Source: Gordonia aichiensis NBRC 108223
GTDB lineage: Bacteria > Actinomycetota > Actinomycetes > Mycobacteriales > Mycobacteriaceae
Length of the DNA: 64,000 bases
Direction: 5' to 3'
Assembly (NCBI RefSeq): GCF_000332975.1
Contig: NZ_BANR01000018.1
Location: 1 to 64,000 of the forward strand
In this document: positions 62,692 to 64,000 of the stretch, one piece after another
Position numbering within the stretch: position 1 is the stretch's first letter
Layout: each line of letters starts with the position of its first letter
Position numbers and translations under genes: made by a program
The notes under the pieces: model-generated
What the model was told of the DNA's origin: nothing
The model's database searches: none
Seen by the model: the letters and a program-made list of their open reading frames with translations, nothing else

Positions 62692-63693
62692 ATGCGTCTA
62701 TCCGTGGTCATCCCGGTGTACCGGAGCGCTCGGTACATCGAGCCGTGTCTGCGATCGATCCTGGGTCAGCGCCGACCTCCTGATGAGATCGTTCTGGTCG
62801 ACGACCATGGCGGCGACGGTTCGATAGGGCTTGCGACGCGCATCCTCACGTCGGCCGGGTTAGACCACCACGTCGTCGAGCTCGATCGCAATCACGGCGC
62901 AGGATTCGCGCGCAATGCCGGTGTACGCGCCGCGACCGGTGACGTCGTCTGGTTCTTCGACAGCGACGATCTCGCCGACCCCGCGTTCACCGTACGCATG
63001 CTCGCCGCACTGATCCGCGAACGCGCCGACTTCGCGTCGTGTCGCACGATGTTCGTCGATGAGAAAGGCGGGCCGCTCGGCGTTGCCGAACGGCGACGAG
63101 CGCGCCGTTCCGCGGTCAGTGGTGACGAGTTCGCCCGAATGCTCCTGCGGGGCAGGGTAAAGGCGTACCCGCCCGCGCGAGTGTTCCGCCGCGACATCCT
63201 CGGCGACGCGCCCTGGGACGAGCGCAGGGCATACGAGGACATGGCTGCAACCTTGCGGCTCGCTCTCCGGGCCGACCGCGTCGCCCTCGTCGATGACTCG
63301 CTGCTCTGGTATCGGCAGCACCCCGATTCGACGTCGCAGGTCACCTGTACACACACAGCCGACGTCTTCGCGATGGGCGACGAGGTCGCCCGACTGGTGC
63401 CCGAGCTCGTCGATCGGAATGCGTTCTGTACAGCGGGCCGGACCGCGGCACTCGCCCGTGCCTTCCGATATCGAGAGGTCCTCATACCCGCGGCGCACAT
63501 GGCCATGCGCGCCGCGCACGCCGACTCCGGTGACGAAGACCTGCTCCGGTCGCTGATCGCCGAGTCGCGTCGACGGTCCTCACTCATCGACGTCGTCCCG
63601 CTGATCGCCGACGGTCAGCTGCGGTCGGCGGCATCTGCGGTCGGTATGGCGGCATCGCCGTCGACGTACGCGCGAGTGCTTCGCGTCCGGTGA
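62692..63693 (+). CDS. Family 2 glycosyltransferase
   Basis: The GT-A fold begins at once after ATG 62692: RLSVVIPVYRSARYIEPCLR, IVLVDDHGGDGSIGLATRIL, and the metal-binding DxD-like motif in GDVVWFFDSDDLADPAFTV. It transfers a sugar from a nucleotide donor, probably at the inner membrane face, to an envelope glycan or lipid carrier. The C-terminal part of the 333-residue protein (AYEDMAATLRLALRADRVAL, LLWYRQHPDSTSQVTC) is typical of GT2 enzymes. Alternative GTG starts at 62641 and 62671 are in frame; the latter follows GGGGAG. It ends one base from a convergent PIG-L-type gene. An IdeR-like box lies upstream. Confidence 0.85.
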   Translation: MRLSVVIPVYRSARYIEPCLRSILGQRRPPDEIVLVDDHGGDGSIGLATRILTSAGLDHHVVELDRNHGAGFARNAGVRAATGDVVWFFDSDDLADPAFTVRMLAALIRERADFASCRTMFVDEKGGPLGVAERRRARRSAVSGDEFARMLLRGRVKAYPPARVFRRDILGDAPWDERRAYEDMAATLRLALRADRVALVDDSLLWYRQHPDSTSQVTCTHTADVFAMGDEVARLVPELVDRNAFCTAGRTAALARAFRYREVLIPAAHMAMRAAHADSGDEDLLRSLIAESRRRSSLIDVVPLIADGQLRSAASAVGMAASPSTYARVLRVR

Positions 63694-63694
63694 C

Positions 63695-64000
63695 TCATCG
63701 CAGGTCGCGTGAGATTTCCCAGAAGCGTTCGCGCGCAACGATGTTGTCGAGATCGAACTGTGTGTTCTGTGTCGGATAGCACTCGACGGCCGCGCGCTTG
63801 ACCTCCATCGAACCGGTGGGCGGGTGCACGGGAGTCAACACGCATCCGCGCCAGCGAAGGGCGTCGCGACTGGCCATCTCGTCGCTGCGGCTGACGTTGC
63901 AGTAGGGAAGATCGGCGTACATCCACAACGTCACCGGCACGTGCGCCGCGAGAACCGCATTGCGTACGACCTTGTGGTCGGCATGCCGCACACCGAGCGG
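63695..64000 (-). CDS. PIG-L/LmbE-family deacetylase, C-terminal part (truncated by window edge)
   Basis: The frame is open to the right edge, so the N-terminus with the main zinc motif is outside. What remains contains GVRHADHKVVRNAVLAAHVP with the conserved H-x-D-H metal or catalytic segment, then VTLWMYADLPYC. This is the pattern of PIG-L-type N-acetylglucosaminyl deacetylases (mycothiol MshB and glycolipid deacetylases belong here). The end lies one base from the convergent glycosyltransferase, so the pair may modify the same glycan. Confidence 0.75.
   Translation of the reverse strand, partial: PLGVRHADHKVVRNAVLAAHVPVTLWMYADLPYCNVSRSDEMASRDALRWRGCVLTPVHPPTGSMEVKRAAVECYPTQNTQFDLDNIVARERFWEISRDLR

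Overview
The window is dense, high-GC, bidirectionally coded bacterial chromosome with very short intergenic gaps. It looks like a mycolic-acid actinobacterium (order Mycobacteriales, most like Gordonia, Williamsia or Rhodococcus relatives; genus not resolved). The main argument is the block at 44-62.5 kb: accessory SecA2, a CDP-alcohol phosphatidyltransferase, GcvH, GarA, an FtsR-type MerR protein, a bifunctional-nuclease-family protein, a second MerR protein, GcvP, an Rv1836c-like membrane protein, malate synthase G, two CBS-domain membrane proteins and GuaB1. From memory this is the order of the Mycobacterium tuberculosis Rv1821-Rv1843c region, with the genes between pgsA2 and gcvH missing here.

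Layout. 0-3.2 kb: the end of a CRP/FNR regulator, then an aldehyde dehydrogenase gene split by an IS630-family element at a TA dinucleotide. 3.3-5.1 kb: a short-chain dehydrogenase, a RibD/DHFR-like reductase and a VOC protein. 5.2-7.8 kb: a polar amino acid ABC importer whose binding protein and permease are one polypeptide. 7.9-10.6 kb: an ABC-F ATPase and exonuclease III. 10.4-13.5 kb: a DM13 lipoprotein/DoxX pair divergent from a two-component system, with a 21-bp-spaced direct repeat between them. 13.5-22.7 kb: assorted metabolic genes, including a pyridoxine-type kinase, succinate-semialdehyde dehydrogenase, F420-type and flavin oxidoreductases, a SigJ-like sigma factor with a DUF1059 protein, threonine aldolase and a frameshifted aldo/keto reductase. 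22.7-27.6 kb: a minus-strand operon of a secreted dipeptidase-like hydrolase, a GPH-type transporter and a PLP decarboxylase.

27.8-44.2 kb: a luciferase-like oxidoreductase and a membrane/BAAT hydrolase fusion that converge on a 23-bp tandem repeat, then Tex, NUDIX, SGNH hydrolase, AroE-like protein, a secreted DUF4185 protein behind phased GTCACA repeats, pyruvate:quinone oxidoreductase, a baeRF-type protein next to a small NYN-like protein, Mug glycosylase, DUF503, PPK2, malate dehydrogenase and a META lipoprotein.

44.3-62.5 kb is the conserved block described above. GarA, GcvH, GcvP and malate synthase tie it to glycine, glyoxylate and 2-oxoglutarate metabolism, and a tandem glycine riboswitch precedes gcvP. 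At 62.6-64 kb a family 2 glycosyltransferase, with an IdeR-like box upstream, and a partial PIG-L deacetylase begin what may be an envelope glycan region.

No rRNA, tRNA or CRISPR array was seen, and no gene-free stretch exceeds 300 bases. The most unusual features are the MerR open frame that runs through the whole glycine riboswitch, the Met-rich DM13/DoxX locus with its putative response-regulator site, the MtrA-like repeat array, and the IS630 insertion that can be undone precisely on paper.
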